From JAJCYK01 sp965224285 (GTDB taxonomy: Bacteria > Bacteroidota > Bacteroidia > Cytophagales > Cyclobacteriaceae), in NCBI GenBank assembly GCA_965224285.1, contig OZ245043.1, positions 1,302,001-1,366,000 of the forward strand: a stretch of 64,000 nt of DNA, read 5' to 3'. The position numbers and the translations under genes are program-made. The notes under the pieces are model-generated. The model saw only the letters and a program-made list of their open reading frames with translations, searched no databases and had not been told where the DNA came from. Below, piece by piece: positions 36,680 through 45,629 of the stretch. Positions within the stretch are counted from its first letter, which is position 1. The number at the start of each line of letters is the position of its first letter.

Positions 36680-37489
36680 ATGCAGAATTACTATTTAGAA
36701 GTACTTGGGCTGTCTCATGGTGCCACCAAAAAAGATATTAAAGCGGCCTATCGCAGGTTATCAAAATTATATCATCCTGATGTTAACTCAGACCCTCAGG
36801 CCAAGGAGCAATTTATTCGTATAACTGAAGCTTATAAATTTCTGAGTCAGGTGGGACCTCAACCAAGTGGTCAAGCCAGGTCATATGACTATGATCCATT
36901 TAAAGAATCCTATCGGCGACAAAGAGCCAAGGCCCGGTATTGGGCCAGGCAAAGGGCAAAAGAAGCCACCAAGCAACATTTCCAAGCCGTCAGGCGATTT
37001 AATGAAATGTTTACCTATCCTCTGATAGCTGTAGTAGTCATAAATCTGATATTAGGGCTGGATTTCCTCCTACCAACTAAATCCTCCTCAGCCCGAGTAA
37101 TCGAAGTCACCCCGGAATATCAGAATAAGAGGATAGCGCCAGGGGTGAATATCAGGCTACACAACCATGACCGTATTCATTTTGAGCATCACTCCCTTCG
37201 GGTAAAGTATAGCCGGAAGTTCTATTCATTGGCCGATCAAAATGTTACCTTAAAACGGACCGCTCTCATCGGAATAGTGCGAGAAATTCGGACCCGATTG
37301 GTAGATACTTCCTTTATTTACCGACACCCTTTTGTGCTATATGACTTTTTCTGTTTTCTAATACCCCTGATGCTAACCATGGCGCTGGTCTATCAATACG
37401 CCAGGCTTAGTCTTGAGCTACGTATGAGCTTGGCAGTATTAATTTTCATGACATTTATAATAGAGATTTCCTCTATTTGGTTTGCATGA
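36680..37489 (+). CDS. Membrane-anchored J-domain protein
   Basis: A 269-residue protein with an N-terminal J domain (residues ~1-65) that carries the HPD motif in LYHPDVNSD, the residues needed to stimulate DnaK ATPase. A basic, Gln-rich helix follows (YRRQRAKARYWARQRAKEATKQ). Three hydrophobic segments come next: PLIAVVVINLILGLDFLL, FVLYDFFCFLIPLMLTMALV and SLAVLIFMTFIIEISSIWF. There is no zinc finger or G/F region, so it is not DnaJ itself but a specialised type III J-protein that would recruit Hsp70 to the membrane. Its client is unknown. Downstream of trpB2 on the same strand by 27 bases. Confidence 0.82.
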   Translation: MQNYYLEVLGLSHGATKKDIKAAYRRLSKLYHPDVNSDPQAKEQFIRITEAYKFLSQVGPQPSGQARSYDYDPFKESYRRQRAKARYWARQRAKEATKQHFQAVRRFNEMFTYPLIAVVVINLILGLDFLLPTKSSSARVIEVTPEYQNKRIAPGVNIRLHNHDRIHFEHHSLRVKYSRKFYSLADQNVTLKRTALIGIVREIRTRLVDTSFIYRHPFVLYDFFCFLIPLMLTMALVYQYARLSLELRMSLAVLIFMTFIIEISSIWFA

Positions 37490-37592
37490 CTCCCTGATCT
37501 ACCATTCAATTCCAAAAATGGCCGTTGGCCAAAGATAGTGATCCAAAGCCCCGAATATCCCGTTGATACCCATAAAATCTCTCTAATGGACC

Positions 37593-38531
37593 ATGGCTAA
37601 TTTAAAGATTATTTTACTGGCTGTCACATTGATAACTATCGGACTAGTATGTTGCCATGCTCAAGCTGCATCGAAATCAAATTTTAAACAGGGAATTGTC
37701 AATTCTCATGATCAGCAAATCTTTTACAGAGTATGTGGGCAAGGCTCGCCTCTGTTAATGATAAATGGTGGGCCCGGTATGAGCAGTTTGGGTTTTATCC
37801 CACTGGCGCTGAACTTTTCTCAGGACCATATAGTCATACTCTTTGATCAACGCGGTACCGGTAATTCCGAAATCCAGAAGCCAATCTCTGAGAATATCAC
37901 AATGGATCTGATGATCGACGATATGGAAGCCATCCGTAAACAGCTGGGAATAAAGCAATGGGCAATTTTAGGCCATTCCTTCGGAGGAATGTTGGCAGCG
38001 TACTACACCACAAAACACCCGGACAAGGTCAGCGGTTTGGTATTTTCGTCTTCCGGAGGACTTGACCTTCAACTGTTTGATTACCTGGATATCACCGGCA
38101 GACTTACCCCGTCACAACGGGACTCCCTGCTATATTGGAATGAGCAAATCAACCGGGGTGATACTAGCTATCACGCTGCATATCAGCGAGGGTTATATCT
38201 GGCCCCGGCATACCTGTTTAATAAGGAGTATGTTCCGAATATTGCCAAACGACTCACCCAGGGTAATATGGAGATTAATCGATTGGTATTGGAAAATATG
38301 CAAGAGATACAATTCGACTGCAAACCTGATTTGCAAAATTTCAGCGCTCCAATACTGGTTATCCAAGGATCTGAGGATATTATTGCCCGGAATACAGCCG
38401 AAATCACAAAAGAGGTGATGCCCCAGACAAAGATCGTTATTCTGGAAAACTGTGGTCATTACGGATGGCTTGATCGCAAGAAAGCTTATATCAACACCAT
38501 AAAGGAATTTCTGGCCCAAACAGGCGAATAA
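37593..38531 (+). CDS. Secreted alpha/beta hydrolase, prolyl aminopeptidase-like
   Basis: A 312-residue exported hydrolase with a signal peptide ending around CCHAQA. The alpha/beta fold is clear: oxyanion-loop INGGPGMSSLGF, RGTGNSE, nucleophile Ser in ILGHSFGGMLAAYY, acid Asp in VIQGSEDII and His in NCGHYGWLD. The GGPG loop and RGTGxS motif place it with the proline iminopeptidase (S33) group, so the likely reaction is removal of N-terminal proline or hydrolysis of a similar amide or ester. Stands alone between the J-protein and the acyltransferase fusion gene. Confidence 0.85.
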   Translation: MANLKIILLAVTLITIGLVCCHAQAASKSNFKQGIVNSHDQQIFYRVCGQGSPLLMINGGPGMSSLGFIPLALNFSQDHIVILFDQRGTGNSEIQKPISENITMDLMIDDMEAIRKQLGIKQWAILGHSFGGMLAAYYTTKHPDKVSGLVFSSSGGLDLQLFDYLDITGRLTPSQRDSLLYWNEQINRGDTSYHAAYQRGLYLAPAYLFNKEYVPNIAKRLTQGNMEINRLVLENMQEIQFDCKPDLQNFSAPILVIQGSEDIIARNTAEITKEVMPQTKIVILENCGHYGWLDRKKAYINTIKEFLAQTGE

Positions 38532-38656
38532 GGAACTCCTGGGGACTTATTCTATGTTATCTCCACTGATCTAGTTGGCTGGTTCTAATGTTTTCCCTTA
38601 CTTTAGGATATTAAATTTTAACCATGCCTTAAGTTTTTGGTATTGGAAATCAATCA

Positions 38657-41104
38657 ATGAACAAGTCGCGACGGCTCTACTATTTATTCCCAGGACATGG
38701 TTCAGAAAGAGTGAACATGGCCCGTGAACTCTATGATCACTATCCTCTCTACTCTGAATATTTAGATCACTGTATAGCGAAGGCCAATAGCTGTTTGAGT
38801 TTCGATCTGAAGCAGGTGCTATACCCAGAACCTGAATTAATTTCATGGGCGGCTGGTCATATTCATCAAACAGAAGTATCACAGCCCCTGCTATTTGCCG
38901 TAGAATACTCACTGGCTAAAATACTGGAAGAAATAGGATTGCGACCCAATGGCATGATGGGTCACAGTGTCAGTGAATATGTGGCTGCCTGTCTAGCAGG
39001 CGTATTTAGTCTAGAAACGGCAATGAAGATAGTGGTAAAGAGAGGCCAGCTGGTGCAGGGAAGACCTCCAGGATCGATGCTGGCAATAGCCCTTTCGGAA
39101 GAGGAAGTACAGCCATGGCTAAGTGATCGGATATCGTTGGGCTCTACCCTTGGTAAAAATCAAACAGTAGTTTCAGGTTATCCCGAAGCCATATCCGAAT
39201 TGCAAATGCTCCTTGATGAAAGACAAATAATGAATAAGGAGGTATTGGTTACCAGGGCTTTTCATTCTGTAATGTTGGATCCTATCCTAGATGAATTTGG
39301 GAAATTCTTAGCTAAGCAGGAGTTCAACACTCCACAGCTAGATTTTATTTCTGGGGTTACCGGGACCTGGGCGGATCCTAAAGCGGTCCAGACTACGCAT
39401 TATTGGGTAAAGCAATTACGAGACCCCGTTAGATTTCATGAAGGAATTACTACCCTGAAGGGAAATTCCTCAGCAAGCTACCTGGAAGTTGGAGCGGGTA
39501 ATATGCTCAGTAAATTGATCAACCGGATTGACAGTAGCGCTAGTTGTTACAGTATTTGTGGCCCTCATAATCAGGAAATACCGGAAAAAGATCATTTTCT
39601 CCGTACCATCCGAATACTGAGAGACCAGTACAACATAGCCGGTTTGCATAAGTTGGATTTGCATGAATCAGATTTAACAGAAATCCACCCTAAAGCCAAT
39701 GAACCACAAACTATAAAACAACTCGATCCTGTAGAGTCTGAGGTTCATCAGGTCTTTTGCAAGGTATTGGGATTACCACAAATAGGGTCTGGTGAGAATT
39801 TTATGGAAGCCGGAGGTAACTCCCTGATGGGTATGCAAGTAGTTTCCAGACTTAGAGATCATTATTCCATAGAACTGCCTTTTAAAGTGTTTTTTGATAA
39901 TCCCACTATAATGGGATTGAGTCAATACATACGATCAAATCCAGATAGACGAGCACAACCTCGGGTCATTTCATCTCGGGTTAAACCACGGTCGGCCAAA
40001 CACGTTCAAGCCACCTCTACTTCGACTAAACCACCCTCAAACAGTGAGGATCTATTGAAATTTAGCTTGTTCTTTTTTTCAGGTGATCAGGACAGCAACC
40101 CGCAAGATCGCTATAGAATGGTTATGGAGGGGGCAAAATTCGCAGATCAATATAATTTTGAGGCCATCTGGATACCAGAGCGTCATTTTAATAAATTTGG
40201 GGGGCTTTATCCCAACCCCTCGGTATTGGCGGCGGCAATTTCGGCTACCACCAACAGGGTTCATGTAAGAGGCGGCAGTGTGGTAGCGCCACTGCATCAC
40301 CCGGTACGTATTGCAGAAGAGTGGTCAGTAGTAGATAATATCTCCCAGGGTAGATGCGGCATATCCTACGGCTCCGGATTTCACCCCAAAGATTTTATTC
40401 TCAACCCGGAAGGATTTGATGATCGTCGGAATATCATGTTTGAAACTATTGACCAGGTACGAAAGTTGTGGGGTGGTGAGTGGTACCAGGGCAAAGCGGG
40501 AGGTGGAGAAACCATGAAAGTACAAATTTTTCCCAAACCATTTTCCCATGAACTTCCTTTATGGCTATCAACAACCCGCAGTAAAGAAACTTTTACGGAT
40601 GCAGGCAAGTTGGGAGTAAATGTCCTCACCGCTTTGCTGAGACTGTCTATTGACGAATTAGAAGAGCGTATTACAATTTACCGTAATTCTCTGGAAGAAC
40701 ATGGGCACGACCCGGAATCAGGGGTAGTAACCCTGATGCTGCACACCTTTATCGAGTCGGATTTTGATCAGGTAAAAAACCACGCTTTTGCCCCTTTAAA
40801 AGAATATTTAGGAAGTCATTTGGAGCATACCATGGCGGTATCTGAAGAAAAGACTGGCGGCCAGTCCTTTACCATCAATGATGACGAGATAGAGGAACTC
40901 ATTCGTCACGCCTTTGACCGTTATGCACGACACAATTCCCTGCTGGGAACTGTTGATTCTTGTACCCCCATATTGAAGAAACTCCAGCGTATCGGTGTAA
41001 ATGAAATAGCTTGCTTGATCGACTTTGGAGTGGATTTAGAACCGATGCTTAGTAGCCTGCTACATATTAATAAGTTAAAAGAAACTATAAATAATCCTGG
41101 TTAA
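38657..41104 (+). CDS. Orphan acyltransferase-carrier-luciferase-like monooxygenase fusion
   Basis: An 815-residue three-domain protein. Residues ~5-300 are a polyketide-type acyltransferase: the N-terminal loop reads LFPGHGSE (usually FPGQG), nucleophile Ser104 lies in GHSVSEYVAACLAG (the GxSxG elbow ends in Ser instead of Gly), Arg129 in KRGQLVQ, and catalytic His203 in RAFHS, the motif of malonyl-selecting domains. Residues ~355-425 are an acyl-carrier domain with the phosphopantetheine Ser389 in EAGGNSLMG. After a Thr/Ser/Pro linker (~430-465), residues ~468-800 match the MupA/Atu3671 family of FMN-dependent luciferase-like monooxygenases (FSLFFFSGDQD, WIPERHFNKFGGLYPNPSV, RGGSVVAPLHHPVRIAEEWSVVDN, and IGVNEIACLIDFGVD at the end). 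Those domains normally sit inside NRPS/PKS megasynthases. Here there is no ketosynthase, condensation or adenylation domain in the window. Inferred role: AT loads an acyl group and the monooxygenase oxidises it on the carrier. Confidence 0.88.
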   Translation: MNKSRRLYYLFPGHGSERVNMARELYDHYPLYSEYLDHCIAKANSCLSFDLKQVLYPEPELISWAAGHIHQTEVSQPLLFAVEYSLAKILEEIGLRPNGMMGHSVSEYVAACLAGVFSLETAMKIVVKRGQLVQGRPPGSMLAIALSEEEVQPWLSDRISLGSTLGKNQTVVSGYPEAISELQMLLDERQIMNKEVLVTRAFHSVMLDPILDEFGKFLAKQEFNTPQLDFISGVTGTWADPKAVQTTHYWVKQLRDPVRFHEGITTLKGNSSASYLEVGAGNMLSKLINRIDSSASCYSICGPHNQEIPEKDHFLRTIRILRDQYNIAGLHKLDLHESDLTEIHPKANEPQTIKQLDPVESEVHQVFCKVLGLPQIGSGENFMEAGGNSLMGMQVVSRLRDHYSIELPFKVFFDNPTIMGLSQYIRSNPDRRAQPRVISSRVKPRSAKHVQATSTSTKPPSNSEDLLKFSLFFFSGDQDSNPQDRYRMVMEGAKFADQYNFEAIWIPERHFNKFGGLYPNPSVLAAAISATTNRVHVRGGSVVAPLHHPVRIAEEWSVVDNISQGRCGISYGSGFHPKDFILNPEGFDDRRNIMFETIDQVRKLWGGEWYQGKAGGGETMKVQIFPKPFSHELPLWLSTTRSKETFTDAGKLGVNVLTALLRLSIDELEERITIYRNSLEEHGHDPESGVVTLMLHTFIESDFDQVKNHAFAPLKEYLGSHLEHTMAVSEEKTGGQSFTINDDEIEELIRHAFDRYARHNSLLGTVDSCTPILKKLQRIGVNEIACLIDFGVDLEPMLSSLLHINKLKETINNPG

Positions 41105-42456
41105 GGGTTAAGGTATTGCAAAATTCCATAGCTGGCAATGGCCAGAATGCTGATTATGCTGATCCAGAGGATAAAATCATAACCGGGGCCTGGTTTCAGT
41201 GCGTCAATAGTGCATTGATAGCGAAAGTGTAAAGTAGCTCCCACTACCAAAATAAGAAGAATAGATCCCACGATACCCCCGCTGATCACCATGATCAAGG
41301 GCAGTTTGATAAAGAGGAATAAGCTTGCCCATAATAAAGGCAGTACCCAGGAGAGAATGGCAATACTTCTTTTACGTTGATCCAAATCAAAAAAGTCGAT
41401 CCAGCCAAATTGCCCAAAGATATCGGAATATTGCCGTGTCCAGGCAGCCAAGGCTGCGAATAAGGTTGAGAAAAGCACAATAAAAGAACCTATCAAAAAC
41501 CAGGGACCAGCACCAGGTCCCAAAGAGGCAGTATACATATTAGAAAGAATTCGTATCATGGCATATCCCTCGGGCTGCTCCCCTTGCGCATGAAGTACCG
41601 CTGCTCCTAATAAATAGAAAGCCGCCGTTACTACGGTATAAATAATCATGGCCATTATGGCATCCAGGTGCATAACTTTGATCCAGCCATTTGCCCTGCT
41701 CAACCATGACGGCGATCCGTCATTAGGACCGGTGTGCGCAGCATACCCTTTCTCCAGGCACCAATAGGTATAATGTATTATTTCATCCCCCCCTACTCCA
41801 GTAATACCGAATGCCCCAATGGCCACCGCTACCGCATATGATGGAAGTTCAAAAGTCAAACCTGAGGCCAGATCGGATCCAGTAATGGCAAATTCGGTAT
41901 AGTTGAGAAAGTATAAAGCGGCAAAAGTAAATGCGGTAAATAGAGCAATTAATACCAATGATACTCGCTCGATGAACCGGTAATACCCTTGAAAGACAAA
42001 CAATGCAACTGCTGCCGCTATCAAACCGGCTGAAACTCCCAAGGACATCCCGGGGATTACCATGTTAATTATGATAGCTACTCCACCCACTATACCTCCT
42101 AACTGAAGTAATTTGATTATCATGATCAGGGAAACCAACCAAACCGACCATCGAGCAGGGCCCAGCTTTGGTCCTGGCAATTTGTTGAAGGCTTGCATGG
42201 CGGTTTCTCCACTTACTATGGTATGCTTTCCCATCTCCAGTTGTACTGCTACTTTCACCAGACAACTTATTATAATGACCCAAAAGGTAATGAATCCAGC
42301 CCTGGCCCCCAGAGCGGTAGTTGCGATCAACTCACCTGAGCCTACAATGGATGCTGATAAAATAAAACTCGGCCCCAGGTAACGAACCCTTTCCTTAAGG
42401 GTAGCGGGTGGAGGCTTTATCTTATCCAGCGTCAGTATATAGGGATCTTTGAGCAT
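41101..42456 (-). CDS. Nramp-like transporter lacking the canonical metal-binding motifs
   Basis: A membrane protein of 451 residues from ATG 42456 (an ATG at 42498 would add 14 residues). About eleven hydrophobic helices and the RYLGPSFILSASIVGSGELIATTALGARAGF start mark the Nramp superfamily. In true Nramp metal carriers TM1 has DPGN and TM6 has MPH. Here the same places read GPSFILSASIVGSGEL and AFGITGVGGDEIIHYTYW, so the Mn/Fe-coordinating Asp, Asn, Met are absent. The substrate is therefore doubtful and may not be a divalent transition metal. It converges on the acyltransferase fusion gene with a four-base overlap of stops. Confidence 0.75.
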   Translation of the reverse strand: MLKDPYILTLDKIKPPPATLKERVRYLGPSFILSASIVGSGELIATTALGARAGFITFWVIIISCLVKVAVQLEMGKHTIVSGETAMQAFNKLPGPKLGPARWSVWLVSLIMIIKLLQLGGIVGGVAIIINMVIPGMSLGVSAGLIAAAVALFVFQGYYRFIERVSLVLIALFTAFTFAALYFLNYTEFAITGSDLASGLTFELPSYAVAVAIGAFGITGVGGDEIIHYTYWCLEKGYAAHTGPNDGSPSWLSRANGWIKVMHLDAIMAMIIYTVVTAAFYLLGAAVLHAQGEQPEGYAMIRILSNMYTASLGPGAGPWFLIGSFIVLFSTLFAALAAWTRQYSDIFGQFGWIDFFDLDQRKRSIAILSWVLPLLWASLFLFIKLPLIMVISGGIVGSILLILVVGATLHFRYQCTIDALKPGPGYDFILWISIISILAIASYGILQYLNP

Positions 42457-42714
42457 CTTATCTTTTGCCAATATGAATATTAGTATGGTAGCATCCAAAT
42501 ACCCACAACATGGAACTCAATCCTCCAATAACCAGATATTCAATGCTATAGCTCTTCATTGACCTGATCCATACTTTATAGGATTATCAGCATTACCATA
42601 AATGCCGGAGAATGCTTGGGTTTCCAACTCGGCTAAGATTACTTAAAATTCTACGGGAAAATGGACAATTTCTCTACAGGTCTTTACCTTTACCACCATA
42701 ACATTTGGTTGTAG

Positions 42715-43068
42715 ATGACAATTCATGTAAAAGGATTTACTTTGGCCGTGAGAGATATGGTCTCAATGGTAAAATTTTATCAGGAGGTGTTTTCCGTAGA
42801 ATTTCAGCAGATAGAGGCATTCCACGACCATCTTTATCAGGGAAAATTCGGGGAGTTGAACCTCTTGCTCTGCCCGGCTTCGGTGGCAGGGAATAATGCC
42901 CTGGAAAACCGGCATCAATTCGATATTGAAGTGGATGACCTTAAAACTTATAAAGATAGTATTGTACAATATGGCGGTCGCTTGATGGATCAAAACAACT
43001 CCGATGAAAGTTTAGCCTTTTACGATCCTGATGGTAATAGCATGGTATTGATCCAAAGCCCAAAATAA
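42715..43068 (+). CDS. VOC family (glyoxalase-like) protein
   Basis: A 117-residue protein of the vicinal oxygen chelate fold, the size of one two-module subunit. FTLAVRDMVSMVKFYQEVFSVEFQQ opens the first module and HQFDIEVDDLKTYKDSIVQYGGRLMD and AFYDPDGNSMVLIQ form the second, with the usual DPDGN turn. Such proteins bind a metal through His and Glu and include glyoxalases, resistance proteins and dioxygenases; the sequence does not single one out. It stands alone in a run of small soluble proteins. Confidence 0.8.
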   Translation: MTIHVKGFTLAVRDMVSMVKFYQEVFSVEFQQIEAFHDHLYQGKFGELNLLLCPASVAGNNALENRHQFDIEVDDLKTYKDSIVQYGGRLMDQNNSDESLAFYDPDGNSMVLIQSPK

Positions 43069-43226
43069 TTGAGAGTCAAATAAACTACCCTTTTCAGCGA
43101 CCATAGAAAATGCCTGTTTCCTAGCAGAAAAGATTAACCTACCTGGAATTTTCCGGAAAAAAGTCCGAATATTATTTTCATTTCGTTCAGTAGTTAGGTA
43201 CTTATCATTAATCTAATATCACAAAC

Positions 43227-43922
43227 ATGGATCATAAAATCGTCTCCAGAGAAGAATGGCTGGGACTACGAAAAGAACTGCTGGAAAAAGAAAAGGAATT
43301 TACCCAGGCCAGGGAAAACATGAGTGCACTTAGGAGAGCACTACCCTGGGTAAGGATTGATAAAGAATACCGGTTTCAATCCGTTGAAGGGCCTCTCCCA
43401 TTCGCCGAAATTTTTGACGGCAGCAGCCAACTTATAGTATATCATTTTATGTTTGGCCCGGACTGGGAAGAGGGCTGTAAGAGCTGCTCATTTTGGGCGG
43501 ATAGCTTCAACAATGCAGTAGTGCACCTGAAACAGCGTGACACTCAGCTGGCAGCCATTTCCCGGGCGCCGATAGAAAAACTACAGAAGTTCAAAAATAG
43601 AATGAACTGGACCTTTCCCTGGTATTCATCATTCTCCAACGACTTTAATGAAGATTTCCAAGTTTCATTCCCCGGAAAGAAACAGGGAGTTTACAACTAT
43701 GGTCCATCCGATGTAGGCGAAGAAATGCCAGGAATGAGTGTATTTTATAAGGATGAAAATGATACTATCTATCATACTTACTCGCGGTACGCCCGTGGAC
43801 TGGATTTGATCAATGGTATTTATCACCTATTGGATATGACACCAAAAGGCAGGAATGAAGCCAAGTTGTCTTATACCCAAGCATGGATAAAGTTGAAAGA
43901 CCGGTACGCTGCTAACAGTTGA
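43227..43922 (+). CDS. DUF899 family thioredoxin-like protein
   Basis: A 231-residue cytoplasmic protein of the DUF899 family, distantly related to AhpC/thioredoxin folds. Its family marks are the charged N-terminal helix (SREEWLGLRKELLEKEKEFTQARE), the LPWVRIDKEYRF segment, MFGPDWEEGCKSCSFWAD with a CxxC pair, SRAPIEKLQKFKNRMNWTFPWYSS and YHTYSRYARGLD near the end. The CxxC suggests a redox role that has not been proven for the family. Preceded and followed by unrelated small genes; no operon partner is clear. Confidence 0.82.
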   Translation: MDHKIVSREEWLGLRKELLEKEKEFTQARENMSALRRALPWVRIDKEYRFQSVEGPLPFAEIFDGSSQLIVYHFMFGPDWEEGCKSCSFWADSFNNAVVHLKQRDTQLAAISRAPIEKLQKFKNRMNWTFPWYSSFSNDFNEDFQVSFPGKKQGVYNYGPSDVGEEMPGMSVFYKDENDTIYHTYSRYARGLDLINGIYHLLDMTPKGRNEAKLSYTQAWIKLKDRYAANS

Positions 43923-44122
43923 TCTAATTTAAATTCAGGAATATAATGGGATTTGATTTCATGACATTATCTTAGAATAAGATTATTATAAAATTTATGT
44001 CTACCTAGAATTCCCGAGGGATCGGTGTAAGTGGTAATTTCAGAGAAGCACGAAATTAGCTATACTGACGAAGGTTTTTGAAAATGGGAACTAATGGGGC
44101 ATTCGGTATTAAAATTAAGATT

Positions 44123-44578
44123 ATGGTTAAAAAGTCAATGTTTGATCCTCCAGTGTATCAGGAGTGCTTGGCACGGTTGCATAAAATCGAGGAAGATACT
44201 AAACCTCACTGGGGTTCCATGACCGCGGCTCAAATGATGGCCCATTGTGCGGAAATCCAGGAAGTGGCCAATGGAAAAAAGCTGGAAAAGACTCCTTTTA
44301 TGGCCAGGCTGTTCAAAGGATTTATTCGCAAAATGGTGGTAAATGATAAACCTTATCCAAAAAGCACTCAAACCCACCCGCAGTACAAACAAATTGAGGA
44401 TAAGAACTTTCCGGAAGAGAAAGCACGCCTGCTTGAGGCCTTGCAGAAGTTTCAACGAATGGATCCGCAACAAGCGGCTAATATTCGACATCCTTTATTC
44501 GGGACTATGACCATCGAAGAAAAAGGATGGAGCAGCTACAAGCATCTTGATCACCATTTGACCCAGTTTGGGGTCTGA
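44123..44578 (+). CDS. DUF1569 (DinB-like) protein
   Basis: A protein of 151 residues from ATG 44123 (MVKKSMFDPPVYQE). Upstream in-frame codons at 44078 (TTG) and 44084 (ATG) would add residues of poor composition. Features of the DUF1569/DinB-like four-helix family are HWGSMTAAQMMAHCAEIQEV with its His, RHPLFGTMTIEEKGWSSYKHLDHHLTQFG with HxxHH at the end; the histidines probably form a metal site. Function unknown. Followed by an SRPBCC protein 34 bases downstream, a common pairing of small soluble proteins in Bacteroidota. Confidence 0.8.
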   Translation: MVKKSMFDPPVYQECLARLHKIEEDTKPHWGSMTAAQMMAHCAEIQEVANGKKLEKTPFMARLFKGFIRKMVVNDKPYPKSTQTHPQYKQIEDKNFPEEKARLLEALQKFQRMDPQQAANIRHPLFGTMTIEEKGWSSYKHLDHHLTQFGV

Positions 44579-44612
44579 ATGGTTTGCCCTTGACCTTTAA
44601 TTCGCAGTTGGC

Positions 44613-45050
44613 ATGATCACTGTTCAAATTGATACCGATATTGATTATCCCCCGGGGGAAACTTTTCAATTCATTGCCAATCCGGAAAATAACCCCAAGT
44701 GGCAAAATGGTATGAAGCGTTGTGTGATTACCTCAGAAGGGCCGTGGGGGCTGGGTTCGGAGTATCGCCAGGAGGCGGAATTTATGGGTAAACCGGTGAT
44801 CACCACATTTAAAATTACAGAATATGAGCAGGACCATTATATCAAGGGTGAGTCCATACAAAGTACTTTCCCTATCACTTTTAAGCGAATAGTGGAATCC
44901 ACTGATACAGGAAGTAAAGTGATGGCAATAGTAACCGGTGCCCCCACAGGCATTCTAGGTTGGCTGCCATTTTTGACCCGGGCTATGATCAAAAGCAGCA
45001 TAAAAAAGGATTACCAGCAACTTAAAAAGCTGCTGGAATCCAAAAATTAG
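44613..45050 (+). CDS. SRPBCC (START-like) family protein
   Basis: A 145-residue protein with the START/polyketide-cyclase fold. VQIDTDIDYPPGETFQFIANPENNPKWQNGMKR is the first strand and helix with the typical P-E-N-x-P-x-W element, and the last third is the long C-terminal helix (SSIKKDYQQLKKLLESK). The family binds hydrophobic ligands or small lipids; no catalytic residues can be assigned. It ends 14 bases before the convergent DUF1573 gene stop. Confidence 0.78.
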   Translation: MITVQIDTDIDYPPGETFQFIANPENNPKWQNGMKRCVITSEGPWGLGSEYRQEAEFMGKPVITTFKITEYEQDHYIKGESIQSTFPITFKRIVESTDTGSKVMAIVTGAPTGILGWLPFLTRAMIKSSIKKDYQQLKKLLESKN

Positions 45051-45064
45051 TGTCGAGGCTTAGC

Positions 45065-45490
45065 CTACTGCGTATTATTCTCCTTCACAGTTCCTTTTAC
45101 CACTAGCATTACTGGTGATCCAGTATTAGCATTTACAGTGATGGTTTTATTGAAAGCCCCACTCTTTTTTGCGTTATAAGTGGCAGTGATGCTTCCTTTC
45201 TCACCCGGAAGCACTGAACCTTGGCTGTAGTTGGTCACGGTACATCCACAGGAAGCTTTTACACTGCTTATTATCAGGGGGGCGGAACCTGTATTTTGAA
45301 ATTCAAATTTGTGGGATACCGGCTCATTCTGGGCAATCTCCCCAAAATCCTGCACCATTCCGGATTCCCAGCTGAAAATAGCGGTATTGGAAGCGGCTTG
45401 AGCCTGTACCTCCAGCGAAGTCATGGTCATGATCACCAAAGCGGAAAAGTATAATGCAGTTCCGGCAGTAATTCTTACGATCTTTTTCAT
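45065..45490 (-). CDS. DUF1573 exported protein
   Basis: From ATG 45490 the protein is 141 residues and starts with a signal peptide ending near VQAQA; an ATG at 45511 would add seven residues before it. The mature part is an Ig-like DUF1573 domain: WESGMVQDFGEIAQNEPVSHKFEFQNTGSAPLIISSVKASCGCTV with the CGC motif, then GEKGSITATYNAKKSGAFNKTITVNAN. This is a beta-sandwich family found in great number in Bacteroidota envelopes, of unknown function. It is divergent from the histidine kinase gene. Confidence 0.85.
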   Translation of the reverse strand: MKKIVRITAGTALYFSALVIMTMTSLEVQAQAASNTAIFSWESGMVQDFGEIAQNEPVSHKFEFQNTGSAPLIISSVKASCGCTVTNYSQGSVLPGEKGSITATYNAKKSGAFNKTITVNANTGSPVMLVVKGTVKENNTQ

Positions 45491-45629
45491 AATGAATATT
45501 TGATTTAACATTAGACAATGGTTGCCAAGCTATGGTATTATTGATTGCGCCCCTGTTAATAAGTGCCTAATATTTGTTAACGAGTTGTTAAATTTCTCCC
45601 TGAAAGCACCGGTTTTCGTATTTTCCCCT

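Noticed and set aside
35291..41104. A biosynthetic gene cluster around TrpB2 and the AT-ACP-monooxygenase
   Set aside because: The genes between (J-protein, alpha/beta hydrolase) are not typical biosynthetic enzymes, gaps of about 100-125 bases separate the units, and no core synthase is present.
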